This document shows, one piece after another, positions 25,562 through 33,520 of a stretch of DNA of 64,000 nucleotides; the stretch's first letter is position 1; each line of letters opens with the position of its first letter. This stretch comes from Enterococcus_I eurekensis (GTDB taxonomy: Bacteria > Bacillota > Bacilli > Lactobacillales > Enterococcaceae). The position numbers were made by a program, and so were the translations under genes. The stretch is from contig NZ_JBHSGT010000020.1 of the NCBI RefSeq assembly GCF_042654605.1, positions 62,001 to 126,000 on the forward strand. The letters are read 5' to 3'. Under the pieces are notes generated by a model that saw only the letters and a program-made list of their open reading frames with translations, had not been told where the DNA came from and did not search any database.

Positions 25562-26598
25562 TTACTGTCCCCTCCTACAATCACTGCATCTGCTTTTAAT
25601 TTTTCTGGAATCTCGATTTGTAAAAATTCCGCTTGTTTTTCATTTAAGATTAAATCACCTTCAGTAAACGTATAAATAGGTGTTGTCGCTGGTTTGGCTT
25701 CTCCTCGTAAGACACTAGCTGCCATTTTACCTGCTTGTACTCCGATTGAAAATTGATTGATACCAATAGTGGCTAAACCACCTTCGGCAACCATTGTATC
25801 CGCCGAAGTAATAATCGGAACTTTTAGTTTATTCGCTTCGTTAACGACTGCTGGCATGGCATTGGCGATGATATTGTCTAGTGGGATATAAATAAAATCG
25901 ACTTGCTGCGCCATTACTTGAACGACTTGACTAACCTCATTGGTTGAAGGAACTGAGAATTCTTCGGTTGATAGACCTAATTCCTTGGCAATTTTAACGG
26001 CTTCCGCTACTTGATATTTTGAATTGTCTTCAGCCGAAGAATACAAAATCCCAACCTTTTTAGCATCCGGCAACAGTTCTTGCGCTAACTTTAATTGTTC
26101 AAGTACAGGTGCTTTGTCAGATACCCCTGTGATGTTTGCACCAGGTTTTTCCATATTATCAACGAGACCGGCACCAACGGGATCCGTCACTGCGCCTAAA
26201 ATAATCGGTAATTCATTTGTTTGATTCGCTAACGCTTGCGCTGCAGGTGTTGCAATTCCCACTAAAATATCTGATCCTTGATTAATTAGTTGTTGACTCA
26301 TTGTCGTTAACTTACTTTGATCGGCTTGTCCGTTTTGAAAAACAATTTCTAAGTTTTCGCCTTCAATTAAGCCGCTTTCTTTCAATCCTTCTCGTACACC
26401 TGCCGTAATTTGATCGAGTGCAGGATGACTAACAAATTGTAATAAGCCAACTTTGTAGCTAGTTTTTGCGTCAGCATCAGATGTGTTCGTTATCGAGCTC
26501 GTTGTCTTTGCTTGCTGTTTTCCTTCAGTGAAAAACCCAACTACTAAGACTAAAAATAATACTGCTAGCGTAAAGATAAACCCTTTGTTTTTAAACAT
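25558..26598 (-). CDS. trpX: Tryptophan-type ABC transporter substrate-binding protein
   Basis: 346 residues of the TrpX/ABC_sub_bind family: KVGLLQFVSHPALDQITAGVREGL, FQNGQADQSKLTTMSQQL, GIATPAAQALANQT and ITSADTMVAEGGLATIGINQ. One N-terminal hydrophobic segment (residues 8-24) is present, but there is no cysteine lipobox, unlike many Gram-positive binding proteins, so it may stay attached through an uncleaved helix. It is the first gene of the operon, behind GGAG and two terminators of the Trp leader. Confidence 0.9.
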   Translation of the reverse strand: MFKNKGFIFTLAVLFLVLVVGFFTEGKQQAKTTSSITNTSDADAKTSYKVGLLQFVSHPALDQITAGVREGLKESGLIEGENLEIVFQNGQADQSKLTTMSQQLINQGSDILVGIATPAAQALANQTNELPIILGAVTDPVGAGLVDNMEKPGANITGVSDKAPVLEQLKLAQELLPDAKKVGILYSSAEDNSKYQVAEAVKIAKELGLSTEEFSVPSTNEVSQVVQVMAQQVDFIYIPLDNIIANAMPAVVNEANKLKVPIITSADTMVAEGGLATIGINQFSIGVQAGKMAASVLRGEAKPATTPIYTFTEGDLILNEKQAEFLQIEIPEKLKADAVIVGGDSK

Positions 26599-26622
26599 TT
26601 AACATTCTCCTTTTTTTATAAT

Positions 26623-26657
26623 AAAAAAACAACAGTCGTATCTTGTACGGCTGTTGT
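26623..26657 (-). terminator. Second terminator in the trpXYZ leader
   Basis: On the minus strand ACAACAGCCGTA, five-base loop, TACGACTGTTGT with one mismatch, followed by TTTTTTT. It sits between the attenuator and the ribosome site of trpX. Confidence 0.88.
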
Positions 26658-26659
26658 AA

Positions 26660-26694
26660 AAAACAAAAAACCGCATAGTCTTTCGTCTATGCGG
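26660..26694 (-). promoter_or_regulatory. Attenuator terminator (segments D:E) of the trpXYZ leader
   Basis: CCGCATAG (D, 26694-26687) and CTATGCGG (E, 26678-26671) form a perfect 8-bp stem followed by TTTTTTGTTTTTT. D can alternatively pair with CTATGTCGG in segment C (26725-26713, one bulged base). C pairs with B (26762-26750, CATAGATAC/GTATCTATG) and B pairs over 13 positions with A (26786-26774), which begins directly after the leader-peptide stop. Confidence 0.85.
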
Positions 26695-26786
26695 GTAAGA
26701 ATCATTTAGATACCGACATAGATACACTGTTTAGAAAGTACTCTAAAAAGTCGTATCTATGGAATGAAAGAATCCATCAATACAAC

Positions 26787-26846
26787 TTACCTACGCCAAG
26801 TTTGCCATGAGTTATGCAATTGTGAGTTATAAGTTGTGTTCGCCAT
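26787..26846 (-). CDS. trpXYZ leader peptide with two Trp codons
   Basis: A 19-residue frame, MANTTYNSQLHNSWQTWRR, preceded by GAGGAGG at 26860-26854. Trp codons are at 14 and 17 of 19, two codons from the stop. It shares S-Q-L-x-N and a C-terminal Arg with the aro leader peptide, and the downstream pairing scheme is the same. Low charged Trp-tRNA would stall the ribosome and favour transcription of the transporter. Translation has not been shown. Confidence 0.87.
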   Translation of the reverse strand: MANTTYNSQLHNSWQTWRR

Positions 26847-26875
26847 GATGATTCCTCCTCTTATTTGATGATGCT

Positions 26876-26904
26876 AGCGTACCCTAGGACAGAATAATTG
26901 TCAA
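26876..26904 (-). promoter_or_regulatory. Promoter of trpXYZ
   Basis: On the minus strand TTGACA (26904-26899), 17 bases, TACGCT (26881-26876). Consensus -35, weaker -10. Its distance to the leader ribosome site (about 15-20 bases) fits a short 5' end before the peptide. Confidence 0.78.
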
Positions 26905-26913
26905 TAAGAATCT

Positions 26914-27486
26914 TTATTGCGTTTTTTCGGTTTCTAAAGTTTTTGTGTTCCACATCGGTAAACGATTTAGTTCGGGCATCAATTCTTCATTCGGCACTTC
27001 TAAAGCTTCATACGTGAAGCGGTTCTTTTCTACGCCTTTCTCAAAGAAAACAAACGTCATTTGTTCCGAATTGACTTTATATTTTTTAGTTAATTCTTCC
27101 ACATTGTAAACAATTGGATAAAAATAAATTGATCGGTTTAATTCTTTTTCTTTCTCAGAAATCAACTGAAACATCTCTTGATACTTTTTAGCTGATGGAC
27201 TCGCAAAGACAACTGTCACTGCGGGTTCTTTTTCAATCACAGTTAAATCCGTTAACGGTTCAATAATTTTTGATGAGACACTTGGAAAAACCAAAGTTTC
27301 TAATTGTTCGGTTTGAATTTGTTTTCTAGCTGAAACGACGGATAATGATAGTAACAATCCAACAATTAAGATTAAAAAAATCGATAAATAAAACTTTTTT
27401 GGTTGGTTGTTTACTTGCTGTAAAAAAGCTTGTCTTTGATTAGTCATTCGTTGTTTCCACGAGGTGAAGATCTTTTTTTCTGTCAT
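26914..27486 (-). CDS. Membrane-anchored protein, possible thioredoxin-like fold
   Basis: 190 residues from ATG 27486 (GAGGAGGAG ribosome site). Cytoplasmic ~35 residues, a membrane helix around 34-55, then an outside domain. The domain pattern AVTVVFASPSAKKYQEMFQLISEKEK, YFYPIVYNVEELTKKY, MTFVFFEKGVEKNRFTYEAL (abridged) resembles a thioredoxin fold, but there is no CxxC pair, so redox activity is not expected. I do not recognise a named family. It stands alone behind the trp promoter, transcribed in the same direction. Confidence 0.7.
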   Translation of the reverse strand: MTEKKIFTSWKQRMTNQRQAFLQQVNNQPKKFYLSIFLILIVGLLLSLSVVSARKQIQTEQLETLVFPSVSSKIIEPLTDLTVIEKEPAVTVVFASPSAKKYQEMFQLISEKEKELNRSIYFYPIVYNVEELTKKYKVNSEQMTFVFFEKGVEKNRFTYEALEVPNEELMPELNRLPMWNTKTLETEKTQ

Positions 27487-27665
27487 TATTGTTCTCCTCC
27501 TCATTTTTACTTCTTGTAGCTTTATCTTATCAATTGTCGTATATTCTCGTCAAGATTCTTTACTCAAATAAAAAAATAACAATCGGCCTTTAACAAAACT
27601 AGTCAGTTGATTTGATATTTGCTATAATTAGTTGAATACCAACTATTTTAAAGGAGAGGTTTTAT

Positions 27666-28049
27666 TTGAAGAATCACCTACTCGTATTGCTCACCCCTTT
27701 TTTTGAAATGCTTGTACTTATTCTTTATATTTTATGTGTCTTGGTGCTTCTTTGGGGAATTGTGTTAGCGATGAAAGATTTTCTCACTTCTGAAATGAGC
27801 CACCCTACACTAAAAAAATCGGCTTATGTGTTAACTGGTATTCGTAGTTTTTTAGGAAGTTACATTTTACTCAGTTTAGAAATTTTAATTGCGGCAGACA
27901 TTGTCCATTCAATTATTAACCCTTCTTTACAAGATTTAATTACGCTCGGTTCTATGGTTGCTATTCGAACGGTCATGGCTTATTTCTTACATAAAGAGAT
28001 GCTCGATGCTAAAAAAGAACAGCAAGAAGAGGACGCAAAAATCCAATAA
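27666..28049 (+). CDS. DUF1622 family membrane protein
   Basis: 127 residues with three predicted membrane helices (residues ~13-35, 60-80, 90-112) and a charged cytoplasmic tail. The ARRR-poor, SYILLSLEILIAADIVHSI segment is typical of DUF1622. Starts at TTG behind AAAGGAGAGG. Function unknown. Confidence 0.8.
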   Translation: MKNHLLVLLTPFFEMLVLILYILCVLVLLWGIVLAMKDFLTSEMSHPTLKKSAYVLTGIRSFLGSYILLSLEILIAADIVHSIINPSLQDLITLGSMVAIRTVMAYFLHKEMLDAKKEQQEEDAKIQ

Positions 28050-28137
28050 CATGGTAATAGTTTAGAAAAGCAGATTGGAACTATGGGCTTTTTTAAACTA
28101 TTTTTTAATGAGACTAATTTTGAAATGAGGGAATTTC

Positions 28138-29841
28138 ATGTCTTTTGACGGTATTTTTACCCATCTAATGATTCAAGAACTGAATCAACAATTAAAAGGT
28201 GGTCGAATTAGTAAAGTCCACCAACCTTATTCCAATGAGCTTGTACTAGTCATTCGCTCACAAGGAAAGAACCATAAATTATTACTATCTGCCCATCCTA
28301 GTTATGCAAGGATTCAACTCACCAATATGAGTTATCAAAATCCAGATACGCCACCAAATTTTGTGATGATTTTAAGAAAGCATTTAGACGGTGCGATTTT
28401 AGAAGAGATTAAACAAGTTGAAAATGATCGTATCATCCACTTCACCTTCACTCATCGTAACGAGCTCGGTGATTTAGAAAATCTTGTATTAATTGTAGAA
28501 TTAATGGGACGACATAGTACGATTTTGTTATTAAATCAAGCAACCAATAAGATTTTAGATACCATTAAACACATAGGTAGCTCACAAAACACTTATCGCG
28601 CGTTACTACCAGGAGCTACCTATGTCGCACCACCTGAAGCAAAAGGCTTAAATCCGTTTCATTTGTCAGATGTGCAAGCATTCAGTCAGTTATCATCTTT
28701 ACAGGAAATCAATCCAAAGACTATTCAGCAACTTTTCCAAGGTTTTGGGCGCGATACTGCAACGGAACTAGCAACCCGTTTACAAGCTAATCCTAATGAA
28801 AAATTACGTGTTTGGCAACAATTTATGGCGCAATTAAAAACTTTGGAACCAACGCTGATACAAACGAAACAAAAAGAATATTTTACGCCTTTTCTCTTTG
28901 AGTCATTAATCACTCAAGAAGATACGACCGTAACAACCTTTACCAATTTAAGTAGTCTATTGGATGGTTTTTATCACGATAAAGCTGAGCGTGATCGCGT
29001 AAAACAACAAGGCAGCTTATTAATAAAAAAAATAACAAATGAAATCAAACGTAATGAAGGCAAGCTTGAAAAACGCGAGGCAACCTTATTAGCTGCTGAA
29101 AATGCCGAGGATTTACGACAACGTGGCGAGTTACTTACCACCTTCTTACATCAAATTCCTCGTGGTGTTGCCAGTGTCGAATTAGAAAATTATTATGAAG
29201 AAAATGCGCCGATTACTATCGTTTTAGATCCGGCGCTATCCCCAAATCAAAACGCGCAGAAGTACTTCCAGAAGTATCAAAAATTACGAAATGCGGTTAA
29301 ACTAGTCGGTGAACAAATCGAAGAAACAAAACAAGAGATTGCTTACTTACAAAGCGTCCTCACCCAATTAGAATTGGCCGGACCAATGGATTTAGAATTA
29401 ATTAAAGAAGAATTGATTGAAGAAGGTTACGTTAAAAGCTCTTTTGTTAAACAAAAACGTCAAACGAAAAAATCACAACCCGCGAAATTCATTGCCAGTG
29501 ATGGCACCGAGATTTTGGTTGGTCGTAACAATTTACAAAATGACCAACTGACCTTGAAAACAGCTAAAAAAACCGAATACTGGTTACATGCTAAAGATAT
29601 TCCTGGTTCACACGTTATTATTCGTAGTACAGATCCTTCTGAACAAACAATTTTAGAAGCCGCTGAACTTGCAGCTTTTTATTCAAAATATCGCCATTCT
29701 GCACAAGTCCCCGTCGATCTTGTACAAGTCAAACATATTCGAAAACCAAATGGTGCTAAACCAGGCTATGTCATTTATGAGAATCAAAAAACCTATTATA
29801 TGACACCAGTTGAAGAAAATATCGAGAAATTACGTCAATAA
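28138..29841 (+). CDS. rqcH: RqcH (NFACT/FbpA family) ribosome quality control factor
   Basis: 567 residues. N-terminal NFACT-N domain (MSFDGIFTHLMIQELNQQLKGGRISKVHQP-type start, shown in part), a helix-hairpin-helix region near 170-210, a long coiled coil (about 290-440) and the NFACT-R domain from ~450 (FIASDGTEILVGRNNLQNDQLT, WLHAKDIPGSHVII). It binds stalled large ribosomal subunits and recruits Ala-tRNA to add alanine tails. In streptococci and enterococci it was first described as a fibronectin-binding protein. Monocistronic, followed by a strong terminator. Confidence 0.93.
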   Translation: MSFDGIFTHLMIQELNQQLKGGRISKVHQPYSNELVLVIRSQGKNHKLLLSAHPSYARIQLTNMSYQNPDTPPNFVMILRKHLDGAILEEIKQVENDRIIHFTFTHRNELGDLENLVLIVELMGRHSTILLLNQATNKILDTIKHIGSSQNTYRALLPGATYVAPPEAKGLNPFHLSDVQAFSQLSSLQEINPKTIQQLFQGFGRDTATELATRLQANPNEKLRVWQQFMAQLKTLEPTLIQTKQKEYFTPFLFESLITQEDTTVTTFTNLSSLLDGFYHDKAERDRVKQQGSLLIKKITNEIKRNEGKLEKREATLLAAENAEDLRQRGELLTTFLHQIPRGVASVELENYYEENAPITIVLDPALSPNQNAQKYFQKYQKLRNAVKLVGEQIEETKQEIAYLQSVLTQLELAGPMDLELIKEELIEEGYVKSSFVKQKRQTKKSQPAKFIASDGTEILVGRNNLQNDQLTLKTAKKTEYWLHAKDIPGSHVIIRSTDPSEQTILEAAELAAFYSKYRHSAQVPVDLVQVKHIRKPNGAKPGYVIYENQKTYYMTPVEENIEKLRQ

Positions 29842-29867
29842 GTAACCCGAGGCTAACCAAAAAGTAT

Positions 29868-29927
29868 AAAATAGAAATCCTATGAAATCAGTTTATTAAC
29901 ATTGATTTCATGGGATTTTTCTATTTT
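29868..29927 (+). terminator. Long terminator hairpin after rqcH
   Basis: AAAATAGAAATCCTATGAAATCA pairs (with few interruptions) with TGATTTCATGGGATTTTTCTATTTT; about 20 base pairs around a 12-base loop, T-rich 3' arm. Confidence 0.85.
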
Positions 29928-29971
29928 GATACCTGAATGATTTTTACCTAATACCTCAATTTGGGCAGCTT

Positions 29972-30355
29972 CTATTTCTCTTCACTAAAGCTATTAATAT
30001 AAGTAGGAACATCAGATAACTTATCTAATAATATGGGATCTTTTTGTAGCGTTGGGATATTTAGGTAATTTTGATTGTTAGTCAAAATTATTAAACCGTC
30101 GTTATCGTTAATAGAGTCTAAAATATAAGCATGTTCAGTTGATTTTTCATATTCTCATCGATCATATTCTTTTCCCTCACGATATATCATATATTCCCCT
30201 TCTCTATCAAAGGAAATTTGCGTCTTTTGATTGTCGTTTGAACTACCAAAAGAACCAATTATATTAGGGACTATATTATTGAACAAATAAAAAACAAATA
30301 CGATTGAAATCAATAAAGTAACCAGAATCATGACTATTGTCGATTTATGTTTCAC
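29972..30355 (-). pseudogene. Small membrane protein gene broken by an in-frame TGA
   Basis: Starting at GTG 30355 (AAGAAGGTG ribosome site), the frame codes a 66-residue protein with one N-terminal membrane helix (STIVMILVTLLISIVFVFYLF) and stops at TGA 30157-30155. Read through that codon, the same frame continues for 60 more residues (EYEKSTEHAYILDSINDNDG...) to TAG at 29974-29972. The second part has ordinary protein-like composition, so a nonsense mutation in a ~127-residue gene is the simplest reading. A genuine 66-residue protein or a sequencing error are alternatives. Family unknown. Confidence 0.6.
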
Positions 30356-30609
30356 ATACTACACCTTCTTATACTATTGTATTATCACTGTCGATAATCT
30401 TCCTAAATCGATACTAACACTAACTTCCTGCAAAGCCTGCACTTACGCTAACTGTAGGACCACTCTAGCTGACCAAAAGAATGCCCCTTCTGTAGTAAAT
30501 GTGGTAGACTTTTAGGTCAGACTTTTGTGATTATTCAGACAATCGTTTGATTGATAACAGGAGAAAAATTCTGCTCGGAAAAATATTTTTTTACATCTCA
30601 CTACTCTAT
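30356..30609. other. Intergenic stretch, no supported gene
   Basis: A plus-strand frame crossing this region has several cysteines but no ribosome site or family match, and its 5' part overlaps the broken gene. Nothing else was seen. Confidence 0.4.
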
Positions 30610-30834
30610 TTATTTTTGACTGAGAATTTCTTTTTTACGGAACAAAACAATCGCTTCAATCAAATCTACGGGTAATGGTTGGTTGTAAGGTAATTGAATC
30701 GCTCCTTTGCTCGTCTTATAATTTTGTAATCGCTCCTTAAAAGCAGTGATTGCAGACAGCGTTGGATAGAAACCTAGATGATTTTTAGCCGGTGCAAAGT
30801 GTACCACGTTTTCGTGAAGATAAAATGTCGGCAA
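30610..30834 (-). pseudogene. 5'-truncated DUF1801 (YdhG-like) gene
   Basis: 74 residues, beginning at PTFYLHENVVHFAPAKNHLGFYPT and continuing through SAITAFKERL and YKTSKGAIQLPYNQPLP, the C-terminal two-thirds of DUF1801 proteins (about 115-120 residues). A TGA lies immediately upstream of the first codon in frame, and the sequence beyond is the structured element described below. The N-terminal ~40 residues are missing, so it is probably a remnant. No good ribosome site is seen. Confidence 0.75.
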
Positions 30835-30859
30835 TCATTTGAAGATAGCACTAGCGACT

Positions 30860-31183
30860 CGAAGAAAAACACCTTGTACCCACTGCGTCAAAAGACGAAA
30901 TGTGAATTACTCTGGTTTAGTGCTTTAGCACTTAACTAGAGTTTGAAGCTTTCGAGCTGAGTTGTCACGCAGATCCTGATATTGTATCCGTAACTCACTA
31001 CGTTCGAACGGCTCCAACAACTACAGGCTCTATTAGAGGTCATGAAATGAGCGAATAGTGACGAGTAATAAGCAAAGAATCGTTTGAAAGTGTTTTGTAC
31101 TTTCAAAAAGATTATGGCTTATTACCGAGTCGCTGCTCATTTCATATCGTTTCGAAGCGGTCTCTCAGCTTTCGCCAACAAGG
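30860..31183. repeat. Structured intergenic element, left part (split by IS66)
   Basis: A non-coding block full of inverted repeats. Its left end (AAAAACACCTTGT, from ~30865) is the inverse of ACAAGGTGATTTTT on the other side of the IS (33557-33570). Inside are a hairpin at 30910-30941 (CTCTGGTTTAGTGCT/AGCACTTAACTAGAG), CGTTCGAACG near 31002, a ~104-base hairpin at 31042-31145 (ATGAAATGAGC/GCTCATTTCAT, GTAATAAGC/GCTTATTAC, TTGAAAGT/ACTTTCAA) and AGCTGAG/CTCAGCT arms. It could be a miniature transposable element, an intergenic repeat or a structured RNA. Confidence 0.6.
31042..31145. repeat. 104-base imperfect hairpin inside the structured element
   Basis: Three perfect stem blocks (11, 9 and 8 bp) separated by internal loops, with a seven-base apex. 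Long enough to be an RNA structure on either strand. Confidence 0.7.
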
Positions 31184-31269
31184 GTAAGCGATAAATAGCT
31201 AGGTACCTGTGATTCCTGACGTTCTCCGGTTAAACTTAAGATATATTAAGTAATCAGGAGGTTTTTAAT

Positions 31270-31470
31270 TTGGAAAAAAATAAACAGTCTATCGTACCTG
31301 TAATCTTGCAGAATGATCAAAATAATCGTCGAACCGTTGAAAAGTCCTTGCCACAGAAGTTAGTAGCACATTTAAAAAGCAGTCAGACCGAGCTACTTAT
31401 ATATGAGGGGATTAAACAATCGACATTGAAAATTCTCCTCACGGAGATGTCAATTAATGAAGCTCATTGA
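31270..31470 (+). CDS. tnpA: IS66 accessory protein TnpA (short)
   Basis: 66 residues, starting at TTG behind CAGGAGG. Position as first gene and 14-base overlap with tnpB match IS66 organisation. It is shorter than the ~100-residue TnpA proteins of Gram-negative members, and an N-terminal helix-turn-helix is not obvious. It may be a compact Lactobacillales form rather than a truncation, since the reading frame is uninterrupted. Confidence 0.75.
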   Translation: MEKNKQSIVPVILQNDQNNRRTVEKSLPQKLVAHLKSSQTELLIYEGIKQSTLKILLTEMSINEAH

Positions 31471-31816
31471 TTTTACTCAAGTAGAAAATATCTTCATTGT
31501 CTGCGGAAAAACAGATATGCGTCGCCAAATTGATGGATTAGCTGCAACGATTACTGAAGAATATGATATGGATGTTTATAACGATGCTCTCTTTCTCTTC
31601 TGTGGTGGAAATAAAGATCGGTTCAAAGCTCTTTATTGGGAAGGTGACGGCTTCCTTCTCTTACATAAGCGCTTAGAGAACGGTAAATTGAATTGGCCTC
31701 GTAATCAGAACGAAGTTCAAAAATTAACGACACAACAGTTACGTTGGCTTTTAGAAGGATTATCTATCAATCCTAAAATCTCCATTAAACCTGCAATAAA
31801 AGGGAGTATAGCCTAA
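31457..31816 (+). CDS. tnpB: IS66 accessory protein TnpB (Orf2)
   Basis: 119 residues with the family core IFIVCGKTDMRRQIDGLAAT, ALFLFCGGNKDRFKALYWEGDGF and KRLENGKLNWPR. TnpB is needed for transposition with TnpC in studied IS66 elements; its biochemical role is unknown. This TnpB is unrelated to the Cas12-like TnpB nuclease. Confidence 0.93.
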   Translation: MKLIDFTQVENIFIVCGKTDMRRQIDGLAATITEEYDMDVYNDALFLFCGGNKDRFKALYWEGDGFLLLHKRLENGKLNWPRNQNEVQKLTTQQLRWLLEGLSINPKISIKPAIKGSIA

Positions 31817-31817
31817 G

Positions 31818-31863
31818 AAACGAGAGAGAAATTGATAAAAAAATCAATGGCTCTCTCGTTTTC
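31818..31863 (+). terminator. Hairpin between tnpB and tnpC
   Basis: AAACGAGAGAG (31818-31828) pairs perfectly with CTCTCTCGTTT (31851-31861) and encloses an ATTGAT/ATCAAT hairpin, then TTTCTTCTTCT. It may limit transposase synthesis. Confidence 0.7.
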
Positions 31864-31915
31864 TTCTTCTGATTATAGTAAAATTTAATTATTATTTATG
31901 TGAGGAGAAGTAATC

Positions 31916-33466
31916 ATGTCTAAAAAGAGTGAGAAACAGTTTGAAGTGATTATTGAAAAGCTAGATCAGCTTTTAGAAGAAAATAAACAACTAAAGACAA
32001 CAATCGCTCAAAAGGACGATGAGCTTTCTTTACAGAAAGAGCAAATTGAATTCCTTACTCAAAAACTTTATGGTCCTAAAAAAGAAACATTGAAAAATAA
32101 TCCTAATCAGGGAAACCTATTCGATGATAACTTTTTTAACAAACCAGAGCAGACTGGTGGTCAAAGCAATAACGATGAAATCATAGTCACGAAGGTTGTC
32201 CGTCGAAAGAAACGCAAAGGACTAAAAGATCAGAAGTTATCATTTCTTCCTACGGTTGATCATATACATGAAATTGAATCCTGCAGCTGCCCGACATGTG
32301 AAGAAACAATGAAAGAAGTATCGACGCAGTTGATTCGTCAGGAAGTAAAATTTATTCCAGCAAAAATTGAGAACCACAGACATTTTCAAAAAACATATGC
32401 GTGCGCGAACTGCGAGAAAAGCGGTACGCGGACTCCTTTTGCAAAATCTGAAATTCCAAAACTCCCGTTGAATAATACAGCTGCATCTGCATCACTTATA
32501 GCGGAAACCATGTATCAGAAGTTTGAGCAAAAAGTCCCAGCCTATCGACAAGAGGCATATTGGGATCTACTTGGTTATCCAATACCCCGCCACACCATCA
32601 CAAATTGGCACATTAAAACGTCTCAGTATTATTTTGAAGAACTCGTGGCTGAAATGCGACAAGAACTCCTTAACCAAAAAGTTCTACACGCCGATGAAAC
32701 GACATTCAAAGTACTAAACGATAAGGAACGACAAAAATCCTATATGTGGTTGTTTAGTACAGGAAAATACAGTGAGCGTGCTATACATATTTTCAAGCTT
32801 GGTCCCTCACGTAGCGGATCCGTTCCCAGGGATTTCTTAGAGAATTATACTGGCTATCTTCATAGTGATGGATTCTCTGGGTACAATCATCTTCCAGGAA
32901 TGACGATGATTGCCTGCTTGGCACATATTCGACGGAAATTCTATGATGCACGTCCAAAGAATTATTCTAGTAAAAGCGTGGCTCATAAAGGCGTCACGTT
33001 GTGTAACGAATTGTTTGCACTGGATAAGACGTTAAATAGTTTAACCGTAGAGGACCGTTATGAACAGCGGATGAAGATAGTGAAACCTAAACTTGAAGCA
33101 TTCTTCGAATGGTGTGACTCTATACACGCTCATGGAAAACTTGGGACAGCAATCACTTATGCACTGAATCAAAAAGACCGCATGATGAATGTCTTGAGTG
33201 ATGGTCGCCTTGTGCTTTCCAATAATTTAGCTGAACGTGGAATCAAGTCGCTCGTCATGGGAAGAAAGAACTGGTTGTTCTCAAAATCTTTTGACGGTGC
33301 ACATGCCGTTGCGACTATTTTAAGTCTGGTCGAAACAGCTAAATCCAACGGATTACATCCTCGAAAGTATCTTGATTACTTATTAACTTATCTGCCAAAC
33401 CGACAAAATACACCTTTGGCGGCTTATTTACCATGGAATCCAAAGGTTCAACTGGAATGTCGATAG
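31916..33466 (+). CDS. tnpC: IS66 transposase TnpC
   Basis: 516 residues. N-terminal coiled coil (about 5-60), a Cys-rich zinc-binding region (CSCPTC and CANCEK), then the DDE domain: VLHADETTFKVL (first Asp), YLHSDGFSGYN (second Asp) and SNNLAERGIKSLVMGRKNWLF (Glu). A C-terminal DUF4372-like tail with LLTYLPNR and PWNPKV follows. All catalytic residues are intact and the frame is full length, so the element may still be mobile. Ribosome site GAGGAG. Confidence 0.95.
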   Translation: MSKKSEKQFEVIIEKLDQLLEENKQLKTTIAQKDDELSLQKEQIEFLTQKLYGPKKETLKNNPNQGNLFDDNFFNKPEQTGGQSNNDEIIVTKVVRRKKRKGLKDQKLSFLPTVDHIHEIESCSCPTCEETMKEVSTQLIRQEVKFIPAKIENHRHFQKTYACANCEKSGTRTPFAKSEIPKLPLNNTAASASLIAETMYQKFEQKVPAYRQEAYWDLLGYPIPRHTITNWHIKTSQYYFEELVAEMRQELLNQKVLHADETTFKVLNDKERQKSYMWLFSTGKYSERAIHIFKLGPSRSGSVPRDFLENYTGYLHSDGFSGYNHLPGMTMIACLAHIRRKFYDARPKNYSSKSVAHKGVTLCNELFALDKTLNSLTVEDRYEQRMKIVKPKLEAFFEWCDSIHAHGKLGTAITYALNQKDRMMNVLSDGRLVLSNNLAERGIKSLVMGRKNWLFSKSFDGAHAVATILSLVETAKSNGLHPRKYLDYLLTYLPNRQNTPLAAYLPWNPKVQLECR

Positions 33467-33488
33467 ACATTCCGTCTATTTTAGTATT

Positions 33489-33520
33489 CGGACATCTCTT
33501 AGTATAGAGGTGTCTATTTT
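33489..33520 (+). terminator. Terminator inside the right end of IS66
   Basis: GACATCTCT (33491-33499) and AGAGGTGTC (33506-33514) then TATTTTTTATTT, just past the tnpC stop. Confidence 0.85.

Noticed and set aside
26599..26870. T-box or TRAP site upstream of trpX
   Set aside because: No T-box bulge and no run of spaced GAG/TAG triplets; two-Trp peptide with alternating hairpins fits better.
30330..30515. Plus-strand frame with several Cys residues, reminiscent of a zinc-ribbon of a transposase
   Set aside because: No ribosome site, no continuous match to any transposase, and it overlaps the broken membrane-protein gene. Too weak to call a remnant.
31042..31145. CRISPR repeat or tRNA
   Set aside because: Only one copy of the hairpin, no spacer periodicity, no cloverleaf or TTC loop pattern.
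31457..31816. Cas12-like TnpB nuclease
   Set aside because: The name is shared only; this is the small IS66 Orf2 protein with KTDMRRQIDGL motif and no RuvC domain.
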